Notes: generated from the sequence alone by a model not told the origin. DNA of 64,000 bases from an uncultured Lachnospiraceae bacterium (GCA_902793335.1 CADBCZ010000013.1:1-64000); one strand, 5' to 3'; positions 1 through 7,694 are shown, counted from the first letter of the stretch. Translations and numbers: made by a program.

Positions 1-100
1 TGTGGACATTGTGTAAGACATTGAGTTACGTAATATCGTAGCCAACGCAGTAGTGGTTGAAACAGGAAGCTCCGACTTCTACAAGTCGGAGTAGTTCACG
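1..100 (+). mobile_element. Remnant of an IS200/IS605-type element (tnpB tail and right-end hairpin)
   Basis: An 8-bp perfect inverted repeat, TCCGACTT (71-78) and AAGTCGGA (83-90) around a 4-nt loop, is followed by GTAGTTCACG. From memory, right ends of IS200/IS605 elements carry a comparable subterminal hairpin that overlaps the last codons of tnpB. One frame reads into the hairpin and stops at 92-94 with the tail VVETGSSDFYKSE, which resembles TnpB C-termini, but it is broken upstream by a stop near position 14. Only the decayed end is in the window. The identity is an inference from the hairpin and tail. Confidence 0.45.
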
Positions 101-147
101 ATATGGAGCATACTTGAATGAAAATAATTTTTGTACGGAGGATTGTA

Positions 148-1776
148 ATGAAACGGTTTAAAATATTATTTGGAATTATAATGATTGTTGGTATGATGAT
201 AATTAATAACAGTACTATTAATGCGGCGGGAACTAATCACACTGTAACATATAATGGAGCAACTTATACATATTCTGATGCGGGAGTATTGATTTCAGTA
301 ACGGATCCGGTTGGAGATATTGATTTGGCGGCATTTTCTAAGGAAAATGACATTTCTCTTGTAAGTATAGGAGAACGTGTATTTAATAAGGCAAAGAATA
401 TTACATCTGTTAATATTCCGGCTTCTGTTAAGATAATTGGAGAACGGGCATTTTTTGATTGTTCTGCATTGATGGAGGTTACATATGAGGAAGGTTCGGA
501 ATTGACTACAATCGGAGAACGGGCATTTACTTTGGATTCTGCGCTTATAGCATTTCATCAGAAAGGTGACTCGATTACCAATGAATTCGTGTTTCCACAA
601 GGGGTAAGTTCATTTGGCGTAAGAGCATTACAGAGCACAAAACCTGTTAAGGTTACTCTGCCGGAGAAAGTAACACAGATTCCGGAAGGCATGTTTATGT
701 ATTGTAGTAATCTGACAACAGTTGAAGTTGAAGGAACTATTACATCAATAGGAGACGGTGCATTTCAGAATGCGGATATAAATGAGATTGTGATACCGGA
801 AAGCTGTACTCAGATTGGAGCTAATTCTTTTCAAAAGGAGAATTATTCTGGTACATTCTCAGTTACTATTATGAATAATAATATTGTTATTGGCGAGAAT
901 GCATTCCCGTCTACAACTATCATTTACGCCAATGAAGGTTCTTCTGCTGCAAAATATGCAGGAGATAACGGTCTTGCTGTTAAGCCAATTTCAAGTGGTG
1001 AACAAAGTGCTGATGGTGACAATGAGGATAAATCTAACATGGATAAACTTAAGCAGGATGATACAACAAAGGAAAATGATAAGATAGAAAATGACGATTC
1101 AAATAAATCAGATACGGAAGATGGCAAGACGAAAGAAGAAACGAAATCTGTGTCGAAAAATGACAAAAAGGATGATAAAAATACCAATTCAGTTAATGGA
1201 ATTGAGAATAAAAAAAGTGATAATGTAAATACGCAAGATAATAATTCGCAGACTATATCCGGAACGTCGGACAATAATAATACTGCTTCAACAGACAATT
1301 TAACTATGGTCAAGTTTGAAAAAGGAAAGTATTATGTTGTTGACGGTCTTGTGTATAAGGCAGTAAGCAAGCGTGCTCTTTCATTTATAAGATCCGAAAG
1401 TGAAACAATTACAGAATTGACGGTTCCGGATACTGTTAATATTAATGGTATTGACTATCCCGTTACTAAGGTTGCTAATAAGGCTTGTTATAAACTGTCC
1501 AAATTAAAAACAGTCAGTATTGGTAATAATGTAACTGTAATCGGCAAGCAGGCATTTATGGATTGTAAGAAACTTAAAACAGTTAGACTTGGAAAGAGCA
1601 TTACAAAACTCGGAGCTAAATGCTTCTGCAATGATAAGAAACTTAAGAGGATTCAAATTGATAGCAAAAAGCTTAAGAAAATCGGAAAGGATTGTATGAA
1701 GGGGACTGTAAGAAAAAAATACAAAGTGCCTAGCAGTTGTACGAAGAAGTATAGAAAGATGTTCACGGGGAAATAG
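148..1776 (+). CDS. BspA-like leucine-rich-repeat surface protein
   Basis: Secreted or surface protein of 542 residues. The start at 148 is preferred over 118 because GGAGGA (137-142) lies five bases upstream and the product then begins with a clean signal peptide (MKRFKILFGIIMIVGMMI, processing near residue 27). Residues about 60-280 contain LRR_5-type repeats with the recurring IGERAF/IGDGAF pattern seen in BspA-family proteins. Residues about 283-385 are a very hydrophilic Asp/Asn/Lys/Ser linker. A second LRR block with several cysteines and a Lys-rich end closes the protein. No LPXTG or choline-binding anchor is visible. BspA-like proteins of gut Firmicutes are thought to mediate adhesion; the ligand cannot be read here. 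The last 160 bp are duplicated at 2565-2728. Confidence 0.8.
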   Translation: MKRFKILFGIIMIVGMMIINNSTINAAGTNHTVTYNGATYTYSDAGVLISVTDPVGDIDLAAFSKENDISLVSIGERVFNKAKNITSVNIPASVKIIGERAFFDCSALMEVTYEEGSELTTIGERAFTLDSALIAFHQKGDSITNEFVFPQGVSSFGVRALQSTKPVKVTLPEKVTQIPEGMFMYCSNLTTVEVEGTITSIGDGAFQNADINEIVIPESCTQIGANSFQKENYSGTFSVTIMNNNIVIGENAFPSTTIIYANEGSSAAKYAGDNGLAVKPISSGEQSADGDNEDKSNMDKLKQDDTTKENDKIENDDSNKSDTEDGKTKEETKSVSKNDKKDDKNTNSVNGIENKKSDNVNTQDNNSQTISGTSDNNNTASTDNLTMVKFEKGKYYVVDGLVYKAVSKRALSFIRSESETITELTVPDTVNINGIDYPVTKVANKACYKLSKLKTVSIGNNVTVIGKQAFMDCKKLKTVRLGKSITKLGAKCFCNDKKLKRIQIDSKKLKKIGKDCMKGTVRKKYKVPSSCTKKYRKMFTGK

Positions 1777-1841
1777 AATACACAGCGTTAATATATAGAA
1801 TGAAAATTTAATTTTATTGTTGTTTTTTTGCAAAGAATGTG

Positions 1842-1905
1842 TATAATAATATTAACAGGAGCTCCCACACCTCTCAACGATGTGCAAAATGGGGGCACAT
1901 TTTTT
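1842..1905 (+). ncRNA. Putative structured leader RNA of the Abi_2 gene
   Basis: A -10-like TATAAT (1842-1847) would start a transcript near 1854. About 50 nt follow that can fold: TGTGC (1881-1885) pairs with GCACA (1895-1899) and runs directly into six T (1900-1905), a terminator-like end. The hairpin loop contains TGGG (1890-1893), complementary to CCCA (1864-1867) upstream, so an H-type pseudoknot is possible. Compact RNAs in front of Abi_2/AbiF genes have been described, some acting as RNA antitoxins; assignment here is by position and fold only. The RNA ends 11 nt before the Abi start codon. The -35 region is weak (TTGTTG at 1817, 19-nt spacer). Confidence 0.4.
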
Positions 1906-1916
1906 ATGGAGGATTT

Positions 1917-2515
1917 ATGCAAGTACAAGCACCAAAGACATATAAACAACTGATAAAAAAACTTAAAAATAAAGATATAGTTATAATGGATGATGTTGCC
2001 GCAGAAGAATTTCTACAATCAGTAAACTATTACAGATTAAAGGGTTATTTGCTGCCATTTATTTTTAAAGGTCAGAAAAAATGCTTTATTCCAGTGCCAA
2101 TAGAGAGAATAAAGGCGATATATGAATTTGATTCGGACTTGCGAAATTTGATTGCAAGTGTTGTTGAAGATATTGAGATATATTTACGCAGCACAATATC
2201 ATATTATTATGCTCATAAATATGGAGCAGAAGGCTACAAGGATGCTAGTAATTTTAATAAAAAGCATGATCATATGAAGTTTATTAAGTTAGTTAATAAT
2301 TGTATTTCTGATAATTCAAGAACATTTGTAGTAAAGCATCATCAAAGTAAGTATAATGGATGTTTTCCTATTTGGGTAATTGTAGAATATTTTTCTATTG
2401 GAATGAAAAATTCGTAAAACCATTGATAAAATTGATGAAAAAATACAACCCATATATTTCAAAGCAACATATAGATTTTCCGTATCGGTGGAAGTCAATG
2501 TTAACATATAAATAA
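1917..2515 (+). pseudogene. Abi_2 (AbiD/AbiF-like) abortive infection protein, internally deleted
   Basis: The first frame (1917-2417) gives 166 residues starting MQVQAPKTYKQLIKKLKNKD after GGAGGA at 1908-1913. It matches the N-terminal half of Abi_2 proteins: NYYRLKGYLLPF, YEFDSDLRNLI, and FPIWVIVEYFSIGM. There it shifts frame; the other frame continues to a stop at 2513-2515 as KYNPYISKQHIDFPYRWKSM, like the usual C-terminal GFP-x-W ending. Family members are near 300 residues, so roughly 100 residues are missing between the halves. The missing part normally carries the RNxxAHHxxLWNR segment with the HEPN R-X4-6-H catalytic residues. The gene is therefore very probably dead as an RNase. It lies between two copies of the LRR 3' end. 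Confidence 0.7.
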
Positions 2516-2564
2516 TCAAATACATAACATTCAAATGTAAAGCATAAAACTTGAAAAGGAAATG

Positions 2565-2747
2565 ATTACAAAACTCGGAGATAAATGTTTCTGCAATGAT
2601 AAGAGTATTAAAATGATTATAATTGATAGCAAAAAGCTTAAGAAAATCGGAAAGGATTGTATGAAGGGTACTGTAAGAAAGAAGTACAAAGTTCCTAGCA
2701 GTTGTACGAAGAAGTATAGAAATATGTTCTTGAAAAATAGGATATAG
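2565..2747 (+). pseudogene. Duplicated 3' fragment of the LRR surface protein gene
   Basis: Positions 2565-2728 repeat 1600-1763 without any indel, at a constant offset of 965 bp and with only scattered substitutions. They encode the same C-terminus (KKLKKIGKDCMKGTVRKKYK, then VPSSCTKKYR) followed by a different tail, FLKNRI. An ATG at 2562 opens a 61-codon frame, but no signal peptide or upstream LRR repeats are attached, so this is a remnant. Either a tandem paralogue was deleted down to its 3' end, or the Abi segment arrived with a duplication of its target. Confidence 0.7.
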
Positions 2748-2755
2748 TTACTTCT

Positions 2756-4294
2756 TTAATCAGTAAACGTATCATATTCATCATCCGGTATGCTGATGAA
2801 TATATCCTCATCCTGTTCAGTTGATTTTTGGCTATTCTTTTTGCCGGAGGTTGCACCTCCGGCATTTTTAGTTGGTGTTGACGAGGTGTTGTTTGAGGAA
2901 GTATTGTTGTCTGTTGTGGTTTTGGTAGTAGTGTTATTATTCAATGCTGTTTCGGAATTATTTGAACCTGTAACAGCATCACTTGCTGCTGCCTCAGTAG
3001 TCCCAGAGTTAGTAGCACTTGTGCTTGTAGTTTCTGTAGTGTGAGAATTAGTATTGTTGTTTTCGTTTGTTGTTTTTTTCACTGTATCACTTTTACCAGT
3101 TTCCTTATCCGAGTCTTTCTCCATGGTCGGTGTAGTTGTATTTTTAGTTTCGGAATCATTTAGTGCCGCATAGGTAAAATCGTTAGGCCACAACGGTAGT
3201 GGTGTTCCAAAGAAACTAAAGCCTGCGTATGCGAGAATAACTATTATAAGGATAACTATACTCTGAAACAGTTTTCTCTTAAGTTTAACGGAATTATCTG
3301 AATCAAATAAGGGCTTGTTGGCAGAAGGATTAGTTATGTTGGTGTAGTCACCAGATGGCATTATTGTTTTTGAGTGTTTGATTGTGTCTAGTTGTTCTTT
3401 CCTTTCCGCACTCATTTCAAAAGGAGGGATGATGAATGCCTGATACAGTGCATCCATGCTCTGATATCGGTCGGCAGAATGCAGACTAAGCCCCTTCATT
3501 ATAACGTCAGCCTGCCATGAATCCTTTGATAGTTTAAAAGATAAGGGAGCAAGGTTGTCAGAAGATGAGCGAAGCAATGCATCAGCCGGAGTTATACCGG
3601 TAAGTGAATAGTACATAGTTGCACACAGACCATACACGTCCGTCCACGCACCGAGTTTGCCGGAAGGCAAATATTGTTCCGGTGGGGCAAATCCGGGTTT
3701 TAATATGACTGTTTTATTCTCTGTATCGCCAATGTCTTCAAAAGCGGCTGAACCGAAGTCGATAAGATAAAGCTTATTATCTGTTCCGATTATCAGATTT
3801 TCGGGAGTGATATCGCGGTGAAGAAGACCACTTGTATGTATCTTTGATATATCGCTCATTACAGGAATAATTAGTGCAGACAATTCTTCGATTGATAAAG
3901 GTTCGTTTTCTTCAACGTATTGTTTGAGTGTAATACCGTCAATAAAATCCATTACAATATAGACGGTATCATTTTCTTCAATGATATCGTGAATACTTAC
4001 AAGGTGTTCTAATGTTGAGAATTTTGAGAGAATTCCAGCTTCTTTAAGGAAATGTCTTCTGCCTTTTTCAAAGGATATATGTTTGCCTTTGTATGAGGAT
4101 ATCTTGTTGCTGTCAGGAATACGGTATGCAGATGCATCCGGAAAATATTCTTTGACAGCATAGATTTTATTGGAGTCTGTTTTTCTGCATTTGTAAGTTA
4201 TGGAAAAACCACCTTCACCAATAACGTCTTCTATTATGTAGTTGTCTGAAAGGACGGTGTCCTTTGGTAATGAATGTGAAGTAATTGATTTCAT
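2756..4294 (-). CDS. Membrane-anchored serine/threonine protein kinase
   Basis: A 512-residue Hanks-type kinase. The kinase domain covers about residues 15-290: Gly-rich loop GEGGFSITY (26-34), VAIK-type lysine in AVKEYFP (Lys48), catalytic HRDITPENL near 155, DFG near 178 (IDFGSA), and GFAPPEQY in the activation segment. One hydrophobic segment follows near 345-363 (SIVILIIVILAYAGFSFF), then an outside tail of about 150 residues rich in Thr, Asn and Ser that ends in an acidic stretch. No PASTA repeats are present. The start at 4294 is chosen over 4306 because GGAG lies six bases upstream of that ATG. It is the last gene of a minus-strand operon with two FHA proteins, which bind phosphothreonine and are its likely partners. 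Confidence 0.85.
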   Translation of the reverse strand: MKSITSHSLPKDTVLSDNYIIEDVIGEGGFSITYKCRKTDSNKIYAVKEYFPDASAYRIPDSNKISSYKGKHISFEKGRRHFLKEAGILSKFSTLEHLVSIHDIIEENDTVYIVMDFIDGITLKQYVEENEPLSIEELSALIIPVMSDISKIHTSGLLHRDITPENLIIGTDNKLYLIDFGSAAFEDIGDTENKTVILKPGFAPPEQYLPSGKLGAWTDVYGLCATMYYSLTGITPADALLRSSSDNLAPLSFKLSKDSWQADVIMKGLSLHSADRYQSMDALYQAFIIPPFEMSAERKEQLDTIKHSKTIMPSGDYTNITNPSANKPLFDSDNSVKLKRKLFQSIVILIIVILAYAGFSFFGTPLPLWPNDFTYAALNDSETKNTTTPTMEKDSDKETGKSDTVKKTTNENNNTNSHTTETTSTSATNSGTTEAAASDAVTGSNNSETALNNNTTTKTTTDNNTSSNNTSSTPTKNAGGATSGKKNSQKSTEQDEDIFISIPDDEYDTFTD

Positions 4295-4337
4295 GGCTTT
4301 CTCCATAAGTCAGATAGTAATTTTTGTTGCGGTATAA

Positions 4338-4416
4338 AATAACGGAAGTTTTCGAGCATTATGAGATGTACGAAGTACCTCTCATAATATGCCGGCTTAG
4401 CTTCCGCGCTGTTATT
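4338..4416. repeat. Long imperfect palindrome between FHA and kinase genes
   Basis: Outer arms AATAACGGAAG (4338-4348) and CTTCCG..GTTATT (4401-4416) enclose a perfect inner pair ATTATGAGA (4358-4366) and TCTCATAAT (4380-4388). It lies in the only sizeable gap of the minus-strand signalling operon. It may act as an RNA processing or partial termination hairpin that sets kinase level relative to the FHA proteins. It does not share the core of the A/B/C repeat family found elsewhere in this window. Confidence 0.6.
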
Positions 4417-4423
4417 CGTAAAT

Positions 4424-4948
4424 TCAACTATAATCCCACTGAAAATGTTTTCCGCAAAATGCTACGAATGATAATTCGCAATCGCCAAGTCTTATTATAT
4501 CATGAGATTTGAGTGTTACAAAGTGTTTTGGCTCTACAAATTTTTCATTGACATAGACGGTGCTGGTATCGGTTTGCAGAGAGAAGCGAGCATATATATC
4601 ATCATATGTGATTATAGCATGGTTACATCTTGAAACTGTAGATTCTTTGAAAAGTATCACGTCCATACTTGTGTCGCGACCTATGTGGTTTTCACCTGAA
4701 TAAAGAGTAAAACAATCACCTTCCATATTGCCATTTATACATACTAACCAACCTGTGAGCTTGCGCTTGTTGGATTGGATATAAGTGTTTTGCATATCGT
4801 TGTCGGGAATAAATGTATCAATATCTGACTGTTTATTGCCGGTTATGTCTTTGACTGTGATATCCGCCTGTATGCCTGCACAATGAGGACATGATTTTAA
4901 TTTGTCTGCATTGTAGAAGTGTCCGTTTTCGCATTTAACAAGATTCAT
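4424..4948 (-). CDS. FHA-domain protein with N-terminal zinc-finger-like motif
   Basis: A 174-residue soluble protein. The start at 4948 is chosen because AGGAAG precedes it; the longer frame would overlap the upstream gene. Residues 6-23 contain C-x3-H-x9-CPHC (CENGHFYNADKLKSCPHC), a probable zinc site common at the N-terminus of Lachnospiraceae FHA proteins. The FHA domain spans about 75-165, with the phosphopeptide-loop residues IGRD, SRCNHA and VYVNEK visible. FHA domains read phosphothreonine, so this is a plausible target or adaptor of the adjacent kinase. Confidence 0.75.
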   Translation of the reverse strand: MNLVKCENGHFYNADKLKSCPHCAGIQADITVKDITGNKQSDIDTFIPDNDMQNTYIQSNKRKLTGWLVCINGNMEGDCFTLYSGENHIGRDTSMDVILFKESTVSRCNHAIITYDDIYARFSLQTDTSTVYVNEKFVEPKHFVTLKSHDIIRLGDCELSFVAFCGKHFQWDYS

Positions 4949-4961
4949 AGTTCTTCCTTTC

Positions 4962-5612
4962 TTATAACACCTTAAATATGTTTGTTCTGTCACCAAAACA
5001 TATTTCACTTCCCGGTTCAAGAATATAGTTATGATTAGGAATCAGCCTGATTTCGTTATGTATAAATGTGCCGTTTCTCGAATAATCGGTTATCTCGTAT
5101 TCGCCTCGTTCTTCATGGTAAATGAGCCTGCAATGAAGTCTGCTTACCATTGGAAGTTGAATGATAATATCGGCTACATTACCGTCACGCCCAATCATTA
5201 TAGGCTGTTCGGGTTCTATTCTTACAATGTAACCGGTATATAGTCCATCAACGCATGTCAGTATGCCATGCTCATTTTTCTCCTGTATAAGAAGTCTGAT
5301 ATTCTTTTGACATCTGCGACTGACAGGTACAGGAAAATCAGTGCCCTTTAGTTGTAATGTGTGGTTATCATAACAAATGATATGGTCCGCCTGAACAAGA
5401 TAACTCTGGTGACAGCGGATAAAATCGAAGTTGGTAAGTTGTTTTTCGATTATATCTAATCGTTCATAGCAATAATAGGTTTCGTTAGCTGTAAATATGT
5501 TAACGGTGCGTAGATCGCTCTCTATATAAATGATGTCTTTGATTGCAATTCTGTAATTGCCGCTCTTGGTATTGATTAACAGGATGTTGTTATCTATGGA
5601 TAATTTGCTCAA
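4962..5612 (-). CDS. LytTR DNA-binding domain fused to an FHA domain
   Basis: A 216-residue protein with an uncommon layout. Residues about 10-105 match LytTR (IKDIIYIESDLRTVNIF, then FIRCHQSYLV and PVSRRCQKNI), a beta-rich DNA-binding domain usually attached to a response-regulator receiver. No receiver is present; instead residues about 125-210 form an FHA domain with IGRDGN, VSRLHCRL and DYSRNGTFI. The likely start is TTG at 5610-5612, with GGAG ten bases upstream; a longer TTG start at 5633 would overlap the HTH gene. Inference: a transcription factor whose activity is set by kinase phosphorylation rather than by a histidine kinase. Confidence 0.75.
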   Translation of the reverse strand: MSKLSIDNNILLINTKSGNYRIAIKDIIYIESDLRTVNIFTANETYYCYERLDIIEKQLTNFDFIRCHQSYLVQADHIICYDNHTLQLKGTDFPVPVSRRCQKNIRLLIQEKNEHGILTCVDGLYTGYIVRIEPEQPIMIGRDGNVADIIIQLPMVSRLHCRLIYHEERGEYEITDYSRNGTFIHNEIRLIPNHNYILEPGSEICFGDRTNIFKVL

Positions 5613-5616
5613 GGTA

Positions 5617-5964
5617 TCATTTCTCCTTTGCAAGCTTTATGTAGTAATCATATAGACGGTTAAGCTGATTTTTATTGAGGTTATTAGCACCATTTGCTAT
5701 TTCAAAGATAATTGGTGCATCGTCTTTTTTGACGGTTACGGAATCAGGGGTAGTGTTCTTGGTTTTTCCAATGAGATAATCAGCACTTGTCCCTAATATC
5801 TGTGCCATCTGTATTATGGTGGCGTGAGTAGGTTTCCTTGTTCCTAACTCATATCTTACATAAGAACTCTGAGGAATGTTCATTCTTTGTGAGGCTTCTA
5901 GTCTTGTGATTCCGAGAGCCTCCCTTGCATTCTTTAAGTTTTCTGGTATTAATCTTGGTTGCAT
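5617..5964 (-). CDS. XRE-family helix-turn-helix regulator
   Basis: A 115-residue regulator, first gene of the minus-strand operon. Residues about 8-65 are a Cro/C1-type HTH (LKNAREALGITRLEASQRMN, SYVRYELGTRKPT, QILGTSADYLIGKT). The C-terminal half is short, with a final helical segment LNKNQLNRLYDYYIKLAKEK. The start at 5964 has GGAG nine bases upstream; the longer version adds an unlikely leader. It ends four bases before the LytTR-FHA start, so the two are probably co-translated. It likely controls its own operon; a site cannot be pointed to with confidence. Confidence 0.8.
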   Translation of the reverse strand: MQPRLIPENLKNAREALGITRLEASQRMNIPQSSYVRYELGTRKPTHATIIQMAQILGTSADYLIGKTKNTTPDSVTVKKDDAPIIFEIANGANNLNKNQLNRLYDYYIKLAKEK

Positions 5965-6105
5965 GGCATAAAGCTCCTTTGAAAATGTATAGATATAGCA
6001 ACTTGACAAATGCTATTAGCATACTATATTGTATTCCAATGGCATTTTTATTGTACTATATATTTATAACAATTAAAAGTCGAAGTTTTTTTGTTTTGTG
6101 ATATA

Positions 6106-6134
6106 TTGACACCGTATATGACACCGCATATAAT
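6106..6134 (+). promoter_or_regulatory. hicAB promoter with direct-repeat operator
   Basis: Consensus sigma-A promoter: TTGACA (6106-6111), 17-nt spacer, TATAAT (6129-6134), 15 nt before the hicA start. A tandem 12-bp repeat, TGACACCGTATA (6107-6118) and TGACACCGCATA (6119-6130), fills the region from -35 to -10. Ribbon-helix-helix antitoxins bind repeated sites over their own promoters, so this is the likely HicB operator. Confidence 0.75.
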
Positions 6135-6149
6135 ACAAAGGAGAGAACT

Positions 6150-6407
6150 ATGTCAAAATGGAATAAACTATTAAATAAGATTACATCATTATCAAAAGAC
6201 TTGCGGTTTTCTGAATTGAAGAAAGTGTTGGAGAGTTATGGATATACGATGAATACCCCAAAAGGTGGAAGTAGCCATTACATATTCAGAAAACCTAATT
6301 GTAATCCGATTACGATCCCCAAACATGAACCGATTAAAACCGTATATGTTGAAATCGTTAAGCAAATAGTAGAAAGTGAGGAAAATAATGATGAAAACAT
6401 TGAATGA
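6150..6407 (+). CDS. hicA: HicA-type mRNA interferase toxin
   Basis: An 85-residue double-stranded-RNA-binding-fold toxin. The family core is clear: LKKVLESYGYTMNTPKGGSS followed by HYIFRKP, where the His in GGSSHYIF is the catalytic histidine of HicA/YcfA proteins, then IPKHEPIKTVYVEIVKQIVE. Slightly longer than the usual 60-80 residues because of an extra N-terminal helix. AAGGAGAG precedes the start. It overlaps hicB by 20 bp, the usual toxin-first layout. All key residues are present, so it looks intact. Confidence 0.9.
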   Translation: MSKWNKLLNKITSLSKDLRFSELKKVLESYGYTMNTPKGGSSHYIFRKPNCNPITIPKHEPIKTVYVEIVKQIVESEENNDENIE

Positions 6408-6753
6408 ATACCTCTCTATGAACTATAGGATGGAAATAATTGAAGACAGAAAAGAAGGCGGTTATGTTGTTTCATTTCCTGAACTTCCGGGATGTGTTTC
6501 ATGTGGAGATACAATTGAAACCGCTGTTTATAATGCGTTGGATGCAAAAAAAGTCTGGTTGACTACAGCAATTGAGGATGGAATTAAGATACAGGAGCCT
6601 GATGATCTTGATGAATATTCAGGACAATTCAAATTACGATTACCCAAAAGTCTTCACAAATCACTTGCTGAACATTCGAAAAGAGAAGGAATAAGTATGA
6701 ATCAATATTGTGTATACCTGTTATCAAAGAATGATGCAGTATATTCCAGATAA
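6388..6753 (+). CDS. hicB: HicB-type antitoxin
   Basis: A 121-residue antitoxin. N-terminal HicB fold at about residues 12-65 (EDRKEGGYVVSFPELPGC then GDTIETAVYNALDAKKVWL), which covers the toxin active site. C-terminal ribbon-helix-helix at about 80-118 (FKLRLPKSLHKSLAEHSKRE, then ISMNQYCVYLLS), which binds DNA. The start at 6388 follows GAGG by six bases; the GTG at 6376 is less likely. It should bind the repeated operator at 6107-6130. Confidence 0.9.
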   Translation: MMKTLNEYLSMNYRMEIIEDRKEGGYVVSFPELPGCVSCGDTIETAVYNALDAKKVWLTTAIEDGIKIQEPDDLDEYSGQFKLRLPKSLHKSLAEHSKREGISMNQYCVYLLSKNDAVYSR

Positions 6754-6785
6754 TAATTAAATATTCCAATTAAGAATCATTTAAG

Positions 6786-6824
6786 AAATAGAGAAGAATC
6801 AGATTAAGACTTCTCTATTTTTTT
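6786..6824 (+). terminator. Rho-independent terminator of hicAB
   Basis: Perfect 11-bp stem AAATAGAGAAG (6786-6796) and CTTCTCTATTT (6810-6820) with a 13-nt loop, followed by four more T. Confidence 0.85.
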
Positions 6825-6842
6825 GTTATAAGATGTTACTAA

Positions 6843-7013
6843 TCGCAAAGGATATAAGTTGAGGTAAGCGCTTCAATGTGCTTGCACGATTGAACACTTA
6901 TCTTAACTTATATCGTAACTGCGAAGCAGGAACTCCACATACAGCCACAAACACAAGTAATGATATTACGACATATGCGTAAGCATATGGTTTGTGGCTT
7001 GTATGAGGAGTTG
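6843..7013. repeat. Two consecutive long hairpins
   Basis: First hairpin: TCGCA (6843-6847) with TGCGA (6920-6924), then GATATAAGTT (6851-6860) with AACTTATATC (6905-6914), and an inner TTCAAT/ATTGAA with GTGC/GCAC. Second hairpin: AACTCC (6931-6936) with GGAGTT (7007-7012), CATACAGCCACAAAC (6938-6952) with GTTTGTGGCTTGTATG, and a terminal CATATGC/GCATATG loop stem. They fill the gap between the hicAB terminator and the broken ABC ATPase gene. No coding potential is seen. Function unknown; possibly a leader structure of the exporter or decayed palindromic elements. Confidence 0.6.
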
Positions 7014-7052
7014 CAATAACAGTAGTGAATAAAAAAAGAAAGGGTGACTAAT

Positions 7053-7693
7053 ATGTCGGAAACAATTTTAAAAGCAACAGATTTATCAAAAACATTTTCA
7101 AACGAATCCGTACAGCAGCACGTACTTCGTAATTTAAATCTTGAAATATACAAGGGAGACTTCACGGTGATTATGGGTAACTCGGGTTCAGGTAAAAGTA
7201 CACTTTTATACGCACTTTCAGGAATGGACCGTCCGACACTTGGAAAGATAAATTATGGCGATGAGGACATATCGGGATATTCAAATGATAAGCTTGCAAA
7301 GTTTAGAAAAAATCATTGCGGATTTGTTTTTCAGCAAAATTATTTAAATGATACCATGAGAGGGTAGCAGTTGTCAGGGGTGTGATAAATGATCCCGAAA
7401 TCCTCTTTGCAGACGAGCCGACAGGAGCATTAAACTCGCAGAATACGACAAATGTTTTAAATATTTTATCAGACCTTAACAATGAAGGTCAGAGCATAGT
7501 AATGGTAACTCATACGGTCAAAGCTGCCGAGCGCGGTAACAGGATTATTTATCTTGCAGATGGGGTTATATCGGATGAGATTGAACTTGGCAAGTATGCA
7601 GGTGACTACAAGGATGAGAGCAATCCAAATCAGGAAAAGGCTATAGAAAGACATAAGAAACTTAAAGATTTCCTTCAGGAAATGGGGTGGTAA
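7053..7693 (+). pseudogene. ABC transporter ATPase (MacB/LolD type), signature motif deleted
   Basis: Two frames give the two ends of one ATPase. 7053-7367 encodes the start through Walker A (MGNSGSGKSTLL) and the Q-loop (CGFVFQQNYLNDTM), then stops after RG. Codons from about 7355 in another frame resume as VAVVRGVINDP, then Walker B FADEPTGALNS and the H-loop MVTHTVKAAERG, ending at 7693. About 45-55 residues are missing, including the LSGGE signature needed for ATP hydrolysis, and the frame is lost. It lies two bases before the FtsX-type permease it would have served. Sequencing error could explain a shift but not the missing block. Confidence 0.8.
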
Positions 7694-7694
7694 G

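Noticed and set aside
924..1313. Minus-strand open frame inside the LRR gene
   Set aside because: It is antisense to the Asp/Lys/Asn-rich linker and gives Ser/Leu/Phe runs without a ribosome site.
2790..3044. Plus-strand Val/Leu-rich frame in the kinase gene
   Set aside because: Antisense of the low-complexity Thr/Asn kinase tail; no ribosome site.
4962..5633. LytTR-FHA start at TTG 5633
   Set aside because: This would overlap the HTH gene and place the ribosome site inside the coding region; TTG 5612 fits better.
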